Positions 1 to 7,136 of a stretch of DNA of 7,920 bases are shown one piece after another. The position numbers and the translations under genes are program-made. The notes under the pieces were generated by a model. It saw only the letters and a list, made by a program, of their open reading frames with translations. It had not been told where the DNA came from and ran no database searches. The stretch is from Methanosarcinales archaeon (GTDB lineage: Archaea; Halobacteriota; Methanosarcinia; Methanosarcinales; Methanogasteraceae): contig DTYY01000347.1 in the NCBI GenBank assembly GCA_012961645.1, forward strand, positions 1 to 7,920, in the 5' to 3' direction. Positions within the stretch are counted from its first letter, which is position 1. The number at the start of each line of letters is the position of its first letter.

Positions 1-659
1 CGGATATCATCTTTTTTGATGATTGCAACGACCGTGCTTCCCGCATGTGCATGAACCACGCAGATGACCGGCTCGCAGGTTAACATCGTCTCCAGAGGGC
101 CTGTATCTAGCAGATCGCCTGTTATCCAGTCCGAACGCTTTATTCTGAAAGGGGGCACGATGGCAAGCGAGATGCAGTGATTCTCATCATAGAATAGCAC
201 TTTTCCGTGGTTCGATTTGATCTGATCGAATAAATGCATGCAATTCTCGTCGATAAAATCCCCAAAATCGAAATCAGATATCCTTGCGTTCATATTAAAA
301 TATATCGAGTGAAGAGTTCTGGATTGCGACCGTAGAGAACTCAATTCGTGCACGATGTCCTCAAAATTTTTCTTGTTCAACAGGTATGTGCCGCTGAATG
401 TGATATTTTTTGATGCTTCTTCTTTCAGCGTCGAAAGTTCATTTTTAAGCGTTGTTATCTGCTTCTGGGATTGATTCAGAATCTCTTCGACTTCCTGTTT
501 CCTTGTGAGCGCATCCTTTGTTTTTTCATCCTTTTTCTCCAATTTTATCTTTAATTTCTGATTTTCTGCGCTCAATTGTTCGATCTGCCGCTGCAAATCA
601 TCGATCCGAGATTTATGTGCCCTATCTTTCTTTCCAAATAGATCAAAGAGTTGTGCCAT
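1..659 (-). CDS. Vms1/ANKZF1-like peptidyl-tRNA hydrolase family protein, 3' end cut by window edge
   Basis: The frame is open from an ATG at 659 to the left edge: 219 codons with no stop, so only the N-terminal part is present. Residues about 12-85 are rich in K, E and Q with a clear heptad pattern (L22, I26, L29, N33, L36, L40) and should form a coiled coil. From about residue 90 a globular domain begins, with 'LFYDEN' (155-160), 'LAIVPPF' (165-171), 'TGDLLDTGPL' (180-189) and 'VVHAHAGS' (201-208). This order (YD.., VPPF, then a short HAG strand) resembles archaeal proteins annotated as Vms1/ANKZF1-like, a release-factor-fold family that frees nascent chains from tRNA on stalled ribosomes. 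The part that would carry the catalytic glutamine lies beyond the edge, so activity cannot be judged. An AAAGGG about 8 nt before the ATG may be the ribosome binding site. Family assignment is from remembered motifs and is moderate; the coding call is strong. Confidence 0.72.
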   Translation of the reverse strand, partial: MAQLFDLFGKKDRAHKSRIDDLQRQIEQLSAENQKLKIKLEKKDEKTKDALTRKQEVEEILNQSQKQITTLKNELSTLKEEASKNITFSGTYLLNKKNFEDIVHELSSLRSQSRTLHSIYFNMNARISDFDFGDFIDENCMHLFDQIKSNHGKVLFYDENHCISLAIVPPFRIKRSDWITGDLLDTGPLETMLTCEPVICVVHAHAGSTVVAIIKKDDI

Positions 660-763
660 TGTTATTACCCTTTGAGTGTTTCAATACTGTTTGCGGTTAT
701 GACCCCGCCCTGATATCTGGCGGTGCTACCATATTCGGATTTGTACAATCAGCATCTTCTGGT

Positions 764-779
764 AAACGAAAAAGCGTTT
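764..779 (-). terminator. Possible weak terminator after pgk
   Basis: About 18 nt past the pgk stop, the minus strand reads AAACG CTTTTT CGTTT: a 5-bp inverted repeat with a T-rich loop. Archaeal RNA polymerase can stop at short T-tracts, so this may end the pgk transcript. The stem is short and AT-rich and could be chance. Confidence 0.25.
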
Positions 780-796
780 CTACGCAAGAAAGCCGA

Positions 797-2047
797 TCAG
801 ATATTTGTAGAAAGTCCGCTCTTGAAACGTTTGTATGATTGAACCAGTGCTTCGATACCTGGAAGCGTGCGTCCTGCTAGGAAATCGATGCAAGCACCAC
901 CGCCTGTACTGACATGCGAGATCTTTGACTCGATGCCAAGTGCATGCGCCTCAGAAGCGATGTGACCGCCTCCGACGATCGAAAACTTCGATTTTGTCGC
1001 TGCCGTGAGGAGTTCTTTTGTTCCAAGCTCGAAAGCTTCATTTTCAAAGATCCCTGCAGGTCCGTTCATGATTACAGTCTGTGCATTCCTGATCTTCTCT
1101 GAAAACGAGATGATCGTCTCGAGCCCGATATCATTGATCGACAGATCGGTCGGCAGTTCGGATACAGACATCTCCACACGCTTGTTCGGATCGTTCTCAC
1201 CGGCACCTGCGACATCGACAGGGAGTTCGATCTTGTTTCCGTATTTTGTGAGTAGTTTGTGTGCTCTCTCAATCTCAGAAGCGCAGCCTATCGATTTCAT
1301 GAAATCGATGTTCTTCTTACCGAGATCGACGCCTTTTGCTGCCAGAAATACGTTTGCAACGAGCCCAGTGACGATGATTGATTCGACCTCGTCGTTTGCC
1401 GCAACGTTCTCGATTACATCGATCGAGTCGTTCGCTTTGATGCCACCAAGTACGAATACGGTTCCAATCTTTGAAAAACCTCTGCTAAGTGATTTGATTT
1501 CCTTTTCCATAAGCCTCCCAGCGACTGACGGCAAAACCGTGGTGAATCCGATGACAGATAGCTGCGAGCGATGCGAGACCGCAAACGCATCATTAACAAA
1601 GAGATCTGCATGTGGAGCAAGCCGCTTCACCATGATGGTGTTTGCATGTTCCTCGGGCGATCGGGACAGTCCCTCCTCTGAATAAAACCGGGTATTCTCA
1701 AGCAGGATAATGTCCCCACTATTCATGGATTCGATCGCGTTTATGGCGTGCGATCCGAATATATCATCCACATAAGTGACCGTCCGCCGGCACAGACGCT
1801 GCAACCGCTGTGCATGTATTTCCATCGTTGTAAAGTCCCTTTTACCAGGTCTACTCTGGTGTGCAAGCAGCACAACCTTTGAATCGATCAGATCGCCCAG
1901 AGTTGGTAAATGGCTCTTGAATCGGGCATCATCAAGGATTGATCCGTTCGGAGACATCGGAGAATTCAGATCAACTCTGACAAGCACGGTCTTTCCACTT
2001 GCAGACACATCATCAAGAGTGAGGTAATTCAGAAGCTTTTGTGTCAT
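797..2047 (-). CDS. pgk: Phosphoglycerate kinase, archaeal type
   Basis: This cytosolic enzyme transfers phosphate between 1,3-bisphosphoglycerate and ADP, giving 3-phosphoglycerate and ATP; in autotrophic or acetate-using archaea it mainly runs towards gluconeogenesis. The 416-residue length is normal for the family. The family motifs appear in order: 'RVDLNSP' (24-30) and 'DDARF' (39-43) for substrate binding, 'AHQSRPGK' (62-69), 'ENTRF' (117-121), 'NDAFAVSHR' (152-160), 'AGRLMEKE' (176-183), 'GGIKANDSIDVIEN' (201-214, conserved lysine K204), the nucleotide-binding 'NGPAGIFE' (328-335), 'GGGHIASE' (359-366) and 'STGGGA' (380-385). The GGGH form instead of bacterial GGGD fits archaeal enzymes. 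The ATG at 2047 puts the first beta strand at the usual distance and lies about 22-31 nt behind a TATA-like box, with no Shine-Dalgarno. It is monocistronic or first in a unit with the downstream Vms1-like gene (137-bp gap). Confidence 0.96.
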   Translation of the reverse strand: MTQKLLNYLTLDDVSASGKTVLVRVDLNSPMSPNGSILDDARFKSHLPTLGDLIDSKVVLLAHQSRPGKRDFTTMEIHAQRLQRLCRRTVTYVDDIFGSHAINAIESMNSGDIILLENTRFYSEEGLSRSPEEHANTIMVKRLAPHADLFVNDAFAVSHRSQLSVIGFTTVLPSVAGRLMEKEIKSLSRGFSKIGTVFVLGGIKANDSIDVIENVAANDEVESIIVTGLVANVFLAAKGVDLGKKNIDFMKSIGCASEIERAHKLLTKYGNKIELPVDVAGAGENDPNKRVEMSVSELPTDLSINDIGLETIISFSEKIRNAQTVIMNGPAGIFENEAFELGTKELLTAATKSKFSIVGGGHIASEAHALGIESKISHVSTGGGACIDFLAGRTLPGIEALVQSYKRFKSGLSTNI

Positions 2048-2068
2048 GCATAGATACTCTGCGCCGAC

Positions 2069-2078
2069 TAATATTTAA
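2069..2078 (-). promoter_or_regulatory. TATA-like promoter of pgk
   Basis: On the minus strand the sequence TTAAATATTA sits 22-31 nt before the pgk ATG, in the 58-bp gap after the radical SAM gene. An archaeal TATA box is centred about 25-27 nt before the transcription start, so the transcript would begin at or next to the ATG. The leader has no purine-rich Shine-Dalgarno, which fits a leaderless message. Confidence 0.5.
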
Positions 2079-2105
2079 CGTTGCCAGCACACACCCCGGA
2101 GTCTG

Positions 2106-3706
2106 TCACTCGTCTCGCTTGTGTTGGTGTTGTCCTGAAAGCTCCTCCTCTGGTGTCTCAGTATCTGTCGCTACCACCTGGATTTTTGGATATCTGTAGA
2201 CGTGTAAGGGTTTTGATTCGGGAGTCTGCATCAGTGTGGTGGTCCTGCTGTGGCTGTAGACTCCAGGTATATATGAAAGGTCCAGCCCCTCCAGCCTTTC
2301 CATGACCCCCGAATAGATCTGGTACCACTCGCCAAACCCGCATCCGGAGTTCCACGACATACCCTCTCTCTAATTCAAGCACCAAGTCATAGAGTTCCTG
2401 TGGCATCCACGGAGCCTTGAAATCGAACTGGTCGAAATCTCCCCATTCCTCCAAGGTGTTCAGAGGGGCAAGACCGTGCCGGATAGCAGTATCATATAGC
2501 TTTGTACGCGGATATGGGGTGAAGAAGGACAGCAGGATATCGATATGATCGAGCCTTTCCTGCTCACCATATACCGAGATCATCCTGTGGATAGCCTCGA
2601 AGATGCGCTTGACCTCTTCCATGGCATCCACGCCAGGGATTCCCACCATAAAGGATGAGCGCACATCGATATCGTGCTTCACGCACTGCCTGGTACACAC
2701 CTCGATCTGCTCCACCTTTGCACCCTTGTTCATGGCGTCCAGTGCTGCCTGGTATCCACTTTCAGTGCCGATGAATACCTCAACGAAGCCAGCCCGCCTT
2801 GCCAGTGACCATAGATCATCGTCCAGTCTGGACAATTGCTCCATCCTACCGTTGACGCTGGTGAGCCGTACCCCAATATCCTTTTCAATGAGTTGCCTGC
2901 AGAGTTCCTTTACACGGCGTAGATTTGGGAAGAAGTCGCTATCCCGTATCATGAACGTATCGATATCATAGGTGGCTTTCAGGTGCTCAAGCTCATCCAC
3001 CACTCTGGCAGGATCCAGTGCCGTCCAGCGCCGGTTGCAGAAGATTGGTTCTGAGCAGAAATCACAGGCTGATGCACAGCCCTGACTGATATAGTAGTCG
3101 ATGCAGCGCTCTCCGAACTTGTAATCCTTGATGTGGCGCTCAACATCGATAAACTCGTAGGGAATGGGTGGAAACTTGTTCAGGTCGGTAAATTCCCGGT
3201 CCGGGTTGGTGATTATCCGCCCTCCGGATTTATAGGAGACGCCTCTCACGCCTTTCAGAGTCTTACTGGAGTGCAATCGCTCCACAACCTCCATGAATGT
3301 GAGTTCGCCCTGCCTCCTGACCACGATATCGATATCAGGGTTCGCAAGTGTCTGTTCCGGCTGAGTGGTTGGATGGTAACCGCCCCAGATCACAGGGAGG
3401 TCTGGATACTGTTCTTTCACGGCGGCTGACACATTCAACCCAATCCCTGATCTGGTAGCAGGTCATGCTGCTCACCCCAAGGCAGAGCGCGTCGCTGCAG
3501 GCTTCCAATATCAGGTCTGTGTAGCTGGCATCTACAACGGCATTGATGATCTTGACATCAAAGTCGTCCATGACCATCCGGGCTAATGCCAGCAGGGATA
3601 GGGGAACATTGACGAGGGGTACCTGTAGGGACGTGGTCTTCTTGTTGATGGTGGCTACCGAGTGCTTAACCGGCATGGGATTGAACAGGATGATGGTGGA
3701 TGACAT
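2106..3706 (-). pseudogene. Cobalamin-binding-type radical SAM protein, broken by two one-base frameshifts
   Basis: Three reading-frame segments join into one protein of about 532 residues. Segment 1 (3706-3443, 88 residues) starts MSSTIILFNP and carries the first half of a Rossmann-like B12-binding domain, ending '..SSMTCYQIRD'. Segment 2 (3438 to about 2362) continues it with 'NVSAAVKEQYPDLPVIWGGYHP', then the radical SAM core: a CxxxCxxC cluster motif (C210, C214, C217 of the joined protein) for the 4Fe-4S cluster that cleaves S-adenosylmethionine, and 'VFIGTESG' near 310. Segment 3 (2360-2106) starts 'MSWNSGCGFGEW'. Each junction needs one base removed, near 3439-3442 and near 2362-2370, both beside a G-run. 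The DxHxxG cobalamin motif is absent, as in many such proteins, so cobalamin use is uncertain; the substrate is unknown. There are no other stops, so this is recent decay or consensus error. The ATG at 3706 is chosen because upstream sequence does not look like the family. Confidence 0.8.
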
Positions 3707-3719
3707 GGTACTGACATGG
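3701..3719 (-). repeat. Short direct repeat over the radical SAM start
   Basis: The octamer CCATGTCA occurs twice on the minus strand, 11 nt apart (3719-3712 and 3708-3701), each copy holding an ATG. Only the downstream ATG (3706) opens the radical SAM frame; the upstream one (3717) is out of frame. It may be a small local duplication or chance. Confidence 0.3.
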
Positions 3720-3960
3720 GGGGTGTGGGCATAAGCATTATGGACAGAGCGTGAGGTGGGGGAGAATAGATAAAAAAAAGGCAATAAAGACAGACTTGGT
3801 GATGGTCGGGTTGTTTTTAAAGCTTTCTCGAATTTATTGTCGATTATATGGCTCCGTTCGGCTGGTTTTAGATTTTGAACAGACAAAAAACATCAGTATC
3901 ATCGATTTCGGACACCAACGCTTCAGGTTGACCACCTCAGTTGCCCACCGGATCATTGAT
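3707..3960. promoter_or_regulatory. Divergent intergenic region between radical SAM gene and carS
   Basis: This 254-bp stretch separates two divergently oriented genes and should contain both promoters. It is more AT-rich than the flanking genes, with an A8 tract at about 3772-3779, a TTTTTAAAG at about 3814-3822 and TTATAT at about 3844-3849 that could act as TATA elements. None sits at the 25-30 nt spacing seen for pgk and fen1, so carS would have a leader of roughly 90 nt or more. No tRNA-like fold or convincing small gene was found. The open frames running through it on both strands look like non-coding extensions of the flanking genes. Confidence 0.4.
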
Positions 3961-4515
3961 ATGAGCCTGCAACCAAACACCACCCCTGTGTTTGACACAA
4001 TCGTCATCGCTCTCTGGCTGATGCTGCCGGCATACCTGCCAAACCCGTGCGCAGCGACCTTCGGGCGCGGTCTTCCCATCGATTTCGGCAGGAATTTCAC
4101 TGATGGACGGCGGATATTCGGCGACGGGAAGACATATATCGGTTTTTTTGCTGGAAGCGTGGCAGGCATCATGATCGGGCTGATCCAGATGGGAATTGTA
4201 TCGCATTATCCGTTTTTCCCACCGTTTACCCTGAAAGCCATCTTCTGTCTCTCGATCGGATCGGTGCTTGGAGATCTCGGAATGAGCTTTGTAAAACGGA
4301 GAATCGGGCTTGAGCGCGGGGCGCCGTTCCCGATCGCAGACCAGCTCGACTTTGTGGCGGGTGCATGGTTGCTGACATTCATCTTTGAGCGAGAATGGTT
4401 TGTCTCGAATTTTACTATCTGGATTGTGATAACGATACTCATTATTACCCCGATTATGCACCGGATCACCAACATGATCGGATACAAACTCGGAAGAAAG
4501 GATGTGCCATGGTGA
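3961..4515 (+). CDS. carS: CDP-archaeol synthase
   Basis: This membrane enzyme transfers CMP from CTP to 2,3-di-O-geranylgeranylglycerol phosphate, giving the CDP-activated unsaturated archaeol to which archaeal polar head groups are added. From the ATG at 3961 the protein is 184 residues, close to the usual 165-185. It opens with a hydrophobic helix (about 11-29, 'ALWLMLPAYLPN'), then 'FGRGLPIDFGRNF' (34-46), the signature 'GDGKTYIGF' (54-62), further helices at about 64-80, 93-110, 132-147 and 150-168, and the cytidylyltransferase-like 'GDLGMSFVKRR' (104-114) followed by 'RGAPFPIADQLDF' (119-131), whose acidic residues bind metal and CTP. The frame stays open 70 codons upstream, but that stretch is unlike the family. 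The 3' end overlaps pcc1 by 7 bp, so the two are probably co-transcribed and translationally coupled. Confidence 0.95.
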   Translation: MSLQPNTTPVFDTIVIALWLMLPAYLPNPCAATFGRGLPIDFGRNFTDGRRIFGDGKTYIGFFAGSVAGIMIGLIQMGIVSHYPFFPPFTLKAIFCLSIGSVLGDLGMSFVKRRIGLERGAPFPIADQLDFVAGAWLLTFIFEREWFVSNFTIWIVITILIITPIMHRITNMIGYKLGRKDVPW

Positions 4516-4778
4516 AAGACAGATATCAGGGAGTTATCACCATCAGATGCCCGGATGCATCGGTGATCGAGGAAGCGCTTGCTCCAGACAACCTCCGGAA
4601 TATGAAGATGCAGAGCACAGGAACGTCGCTGATCGTTGAGGTGTCGGCGCCGAGGCTCGGAACGCTGATAAACACGGTTGATGATCTGCTGATGAACGCG
4701 AAGATTGCGTGTGATCTGGCTGGTGCAGCCGATGTAGCCGCCGGATCGAAATCGCGGACAGCACAGGCGCCAGAGTGA
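4509..4778 (+). CDS. pcc1: KEOPS complex subunit Pcc1
   Basis: Pcc1 is the small dimerising subunit of KEOPS, which together with Kae1, Bud32 and Cgi121 makes the universal t6A modification at position 37 of ANN-decoding tRNAs in the cytoplasm. The 89-residue product matches the family in size and pattern: a first strand '[17 protein letters not shown]' (8-24), the near-invariant 'APDNLR' (25-30), a second strand 'LIVEVSA' (41-47), and the final helix '[18 protein letters not shown]' (50-67). The tail after about residue 71 is alanine-rich and probably flexible. The ATG at 4509 is chosen because an AAAGGATG (4497-4504) lies just upstream at ribosome-binding spacing, and because earlier in-frame codons are only a shadow of carS. 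It overlaps the end of carS by 7 bp. A 55-bp gap with a TATA-like box separates it from fen1. Confidence 0.92.
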   Translation: MVKDRYQGVITIRCPDASVIEEALAPDNLRNMKMQSTGTSLIVEVSAPRLGTLINTVDDLLMNAKIACDLAGAADVAAGSKSRTAQAPE

Positions 4779-4802
4779 CCTTACGACCCTCCTGAACCAA
4801 AC

Positions 4803-4809
4803 CTTTATC
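4803..4809 (+). promoter_or_regulatory. TATA-like promoter of fen1
   Basis: CTTTATC (TTTAT at 4804-4808) lies in the 55-bp gap after pcc1, centred about 28 nt before the fen1 ATG. The bases directly before the ATG have no Shine-Dalgarno, so a leaderless fen1 transcript is plausible. The core is short, so confidence is limited. Confidence 0.42.
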
Positions 4810-4833
4810 CGACCGCCGCCCAAGAAGTCACCT

Positions 4834-5850
4834 ATGGGCTCGGATATCGGCGATCTGTTCGAGAGAGAAGAGACCGAACTGGAGCGATTGCGCGGTCAAA
4901 CCATTGCGATCGATGCATACAACACGATATATCAGTTTTTAAGCAGCATAAGGCAGCGAGATGGCACGCCGCTTAAAGATTCGCATGGAAGAGTGACATC
5001 GCATCTATCCGGATTGCTTTACCGGACAACGAACCTTGTTGAGGCAGGACTGAAGCTCGTTTTCGTCTTTGATGGAGCCCCGCCCGATTTTAAGGCAGCG
5101 ACGATCGAAAAACGGACAGAGATACGAGACACCGCTGACAGACAGTGGAAGGAGGCGCTTGCTGCCGGCAGCGAGGATGCGTTCAAGTATGCGCAGGCCA
5201 CCTCCAGACTGAAGCCCGGTATGGTGGAGGATGCGGAGCTGCTGCTCGCATCGATGGGTATCCCGGTGGTTCAGGCAGCAAGCGAGGGCGAGGCGCAGGC
5301 AGCCTACATGGCAAAATCGGGCGATGTCAGGCTTGTCGGGTCACAGGATTATGATTCACTGCTCTTCGGCGCTCCGGAGGTGGTGAGGAATCTTGCTATC
5401 GGCGGGCGGAGAAAACTGCCAAAGAAGAATATCTATGTGGAGGTGAAGCCAGAGGTCATCGAACTGCAACAGAACCTTGACCGGCTCGGGATCACGCGTG
5501 AGCAGTTGATCGATATCGCAATGCTTGCGGGCACTGATTACAATCCAGGAATCCGTGGCATCGGGGCAAAGAAAGCGTTGCAGTCGATACAGAGACACGA
5601 ATCGATCGAAGACGTGCTTGCAGAACTCGGCGAATCGATCGAAAATCTATACGAGATCAGAGATTTCTTCTTAAATCCTGCTGTTACGTCTGATTATTCG
5701 CTGAAATGGAAAACCCCTCTCGAATCGAAGATCAAGGAACTGCTCTGTGATGAACACGACTTTTCAGAGGCACGCGTGACAAAAGCGGCAGAGCGGCTTA
5801 CTGTCACGGCAGATTCGATGAAACAGAGCACGCTTGATCTATGGGGATGA
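4834..5850 (+). CDS. fen: Flap endonuclease 1 (FEN1)
   Basis: FEN1 is a structure-specific 5' nuclease that removes 5' flaps during Okazaki-fragment maturation and long-patch repair, tethered to the PCNA clamp. The 338-residue length is typical. It starts with the family's 'MGSDIGDLF', which fixes the ATG at 4834. The metal-binding carboxylates are all present: D27 in 'AIDAYN', D80 in 'VFVFDGAPP', E151 and E153 in 'SEGEAQAAY', D172 and D174 in 'SQDYDSLLF', and D235 in 'LAGTDYNPG'. The helix-hairpin-helix '[11 protein letters not shown]' (239-249) binds the duplex, and '[12 protein letters not shown]' (53-64) is the conserved N-terminal segment. The C-terminus 'QSTLDLWG' is a PIP box, with glycine where the second aromatic usually stands. 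It probably has its own promoter, and its end lies against the MFS transporter gene. Confidence 0.97.
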   Translation: MGSDIGDLFEREETELERLRGQTIAIDAYNTIYQFLSSIRQRDGTPLKDSHGRVTSHLSGLLYRTTNLVEAGLKLVFVFDGAPPDFKAATIEKRTEIRDTADRQWKEALAAGSEDAFKYAQATSRLKPGMVEDAELLLASMGIPVVQAASEGEAQAAYMAKSGDVRLVGSQDYDSLLFGAPEVVRNLAIGGRRKLPKKNIYVEVKPEVIELQQNLDRLGITREQLIDIAMLAGTDYNPGIRGIGAKKALQSIQRHESIEDVLAELGESIENLYEIRDFFLNPAVTSDYSLKWKTPLESKIKELLCDEHDFSEARVTKAAERLTVTADSMKQSTLDLWG

Positions 5851-5858
5851 CTGATCGG

Positions 5859-7061
5859 ATGGCTGAAAAGAGCATCTTCAGAATCCGCCACGAACTCTAC
5901 GTCCTCACAGGCTCGCTATTCTTCGGAGATTTTGGCACCGGCATATTGATGCCGCTGATCCCGCTGTACATAAAACATCTGGACGCTGGCATGAGCCTTG
6001 ATCTGGAGATTAAATCCGCGCTTGCTTTCGGTGTATTCGGACTCTTCGCGGCAACGTCCTATCCGTTGATGGGGCGGCTCTCTGACCGTATCGACAGGCG
6101 GAAGCCGTTTGTGCTTGCAGGGCTCATCGGATTTATGGTGCTTTCTGCCGCGTGTGCGATCATCGATACGTTCGAGCAGTTGCTGGCAATCCGGGTTGCA
6201 CAGGGGGTTATGGTCGGAGTGATGGGTCCCTCGGTTCTGGCGATGCTTACCCACGTATCCACGCCGGATAACCGCGGCAGGTCGATGGGAGTGTACTCAA
6301 CGATTCGCGGCATCGGATCTGCTGCCGGACCCGCTGCTGGAGGCGTGATCTCTGTGGTCTGGGGATTTGGTGCCGGATTTTATACGTGCGCAGTTCTCGG
6401 TCTGATCAGCATCATCCTTGTGGGACTCTTTGTCAAGGAAACACGCAGCTCCGGATTTGCCTGGAGCAGAACAGGCTGTCTTTCAGACCAGCCCGACAGC
6501 GCAGGCAGCGTCAATGGTACCGCAAACACCGATATCAGGCTGCTTGCATCAGCGGCATTCACAACGATGCTTGCGATCATGATCATAGCAACGATTCTTC
6601 CGCTCTATGAGGTGCGGCTGGGTGCATCGACAGCAGGGCTCGGGATCGCACTGGCTGCTTATTTTTCAGCACGTCTGATCTTCCAGACACCGATGGGCAT
6701 GTTGTCTGATATGGTTGGCACAAGGAGGGTGATGGTTGCAGGACTCGGCATGTCGGCATTGCTGCTTGTCTGGATGGCTCACATAGCAACGACGCCCGAG
6801 TTTCTTGTGCTCATGTTCGCAACCGGTGTTGCGGCAGCTGCGGTGAACACGCCAGCGCTTGCGTTTGGCGCCGATCTGTCATGTCCTGACATGGTCGGGC
6901 AGCAGATGAGTCTGTTTCCGATGGCAAGCGCAATCGGGATGGTGGTCGGACCCCTGATCGGAGGGGTGTTTGCTTCGTATCTTGGGTTTGCGTCCCCGTT
7001 CTATCTCTGTGCAGGACTGATGGTGTCAATTGGGGTGATGGTCATGACAAGGGGGCGTTGA
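5859..7061 (+). CDS. Major facilitator superfamily transporter, probable drug/H+ antiporter type
   Basis: A polytopic inner-membrane carrier of about 400 residues with roughly 12 hydrophobic segments in two halves. The N-half has the MFS loop motif 'GRLSDRIDRRKPF' (about 72-84) between helices 2 and 3, and 'GIGSAAGPAAGG' (about 151-162) in helix 5, which matches the antiporter motif C of the drug-efflux branches. The C-half repeats these weakly as 'GMLSDMVGTRR' (about 280-290) and 'GMVVGPLIGG'. A charged and polar linker near 195-225 divides the halves. The substrate cannot be told. Three in-frame ATGs compete: 5841, 5847 (ATGA overlap with the fen1 stop) and 5859. I chose 5859 because GGGGATGA (5843-5850) stands about 8 nt before it as a good Shine-Dalgarno; 5847 is the main alternative. 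Tight packing against fen1 suggests co-transcription, though no functional link is obvious. Confidence 0.9.
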   Translation: MAEKSIFRIRHELYVLTGSLFFGDFGTGILMPLIPLYIKHLDAGMSLDLEIKSALAFGVFGLFAATSYPLMGRLSDRIDRRKPFVLAGLIGFMVLSAACAIIDTFEQLLAIRVAQGVMVGVMGPSVLAMLTHVSTPDNRGRSMGVYSTIRGIGSAAGPAAGGVISVVWGFGAGFYTCAVLGLISIILVGLFVKETRSSGFAWSRTGCLSDQPDSAGSVNGTANTDIRLLASAAFTTMLAIMIIATILPLYEVRLGASTAGLGIALAAYFSARLIFQTPMGMLSDMVGTRRVMVAGLGMSALLLVWMAHIATTPEFLVLMFATGVAAAAVNTPALAFGADLSCPDMVGQQMSLFPMASAIGMVVGPLIGGVFASYLGFASPFYLCAGLMVSIGVMVMTRGR

Positions 7062-7085
7062 AATGTCTGGGCGCTGGTAATTTCT

Positions 7086-7106
7086 GAATCGGGCTCCCGT
7101 CGATTC
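7086..7106. repeat. Inverted repeat between MFS gene and glyA
   Basis: GAATCG (7086-7091) and CGATTC (7101-7106) form a perfect 6-bp inverted repeat around a 9-nt centre that itself holds GGG and CCC. It lies 25 nt past the MFS stop and just upstream of the glyA TATA-like box. It could be an RNA hairpin ending the upstream transcript (though no T-tract follows) or an operator for a dimeric regulator. Confidence 0.4.
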
Positions 7107-7112
7107 GAACGC

Positions 7113-7120
7113 ATTTAAGT
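7113..7120 (+). promoter_or_regulatory. TATA-like promoter of glyA
   Basis: ATTTAAGT lies in the 75-bp gap before glyA, centred about 21 nt before the ATG at 7137 and 30 nt before the in-frame ATG at 7146. There is no Shine-Dalgarno before either. If the message is leaderless, the standard 25-30 nt spacing would favour the second ATG. Confidence 0.42.
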
Positions 7121-7136
7121 GGTTGCAATTCCCATC

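Noticed and set aside
518..838. A 106-codon plus-strand open frame covering the Vms1-like start, the 137-bp gap and the pgk end
   Set aside because: It crosses two minus-strand genes and matches nothing; the overlapping minus-strand frame has convincing coiled-coil and domain patterns.
1005..1685. A 226-codon plus-strand open frame opposite pgk
   Set aside because: It is antisense to a strongly recognised phosphoglycerate kinase, has no family motif, and is serine/threonine/proline-rich as expected of a shadow frame.
2362..3442. Programmed ribosomal frameshifting in the radical SAM gene
   Set aside because: No slippery heptamer or following pseudoknot is evident at either site, and two such events in one gene would be exceptional; decay or sequence error is simpler.
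3751..3850. Possible small RNA or tRNA in the AT-rich divergent region
   Set aside because: No cloverleaf, no TψC-like GTTCRANNC box in the right arrangement and no stable long stem could be found by eye.
3707..3886. A 60-codon N-terminal extension of the radical SAM protein
   Set aside because: The family begins directly with the first B12-domain strand (ILFNP); the extension is low-complexity and reads through the divergent promoter region.
3751..3960. A 70-codon N-terminal extension of CarS
   Set aside because: CarS proteins start just before the first membrane helix; the extension is not hydrophobic in the right way and runs through AT-rich promoter-like DNA.
4206..4823. A 205-codon minus-strand open frame opposite carS and pcc1
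   Set aside because: Antisense to two recognised genes, arginine/serine-rich, no recognisable motif.
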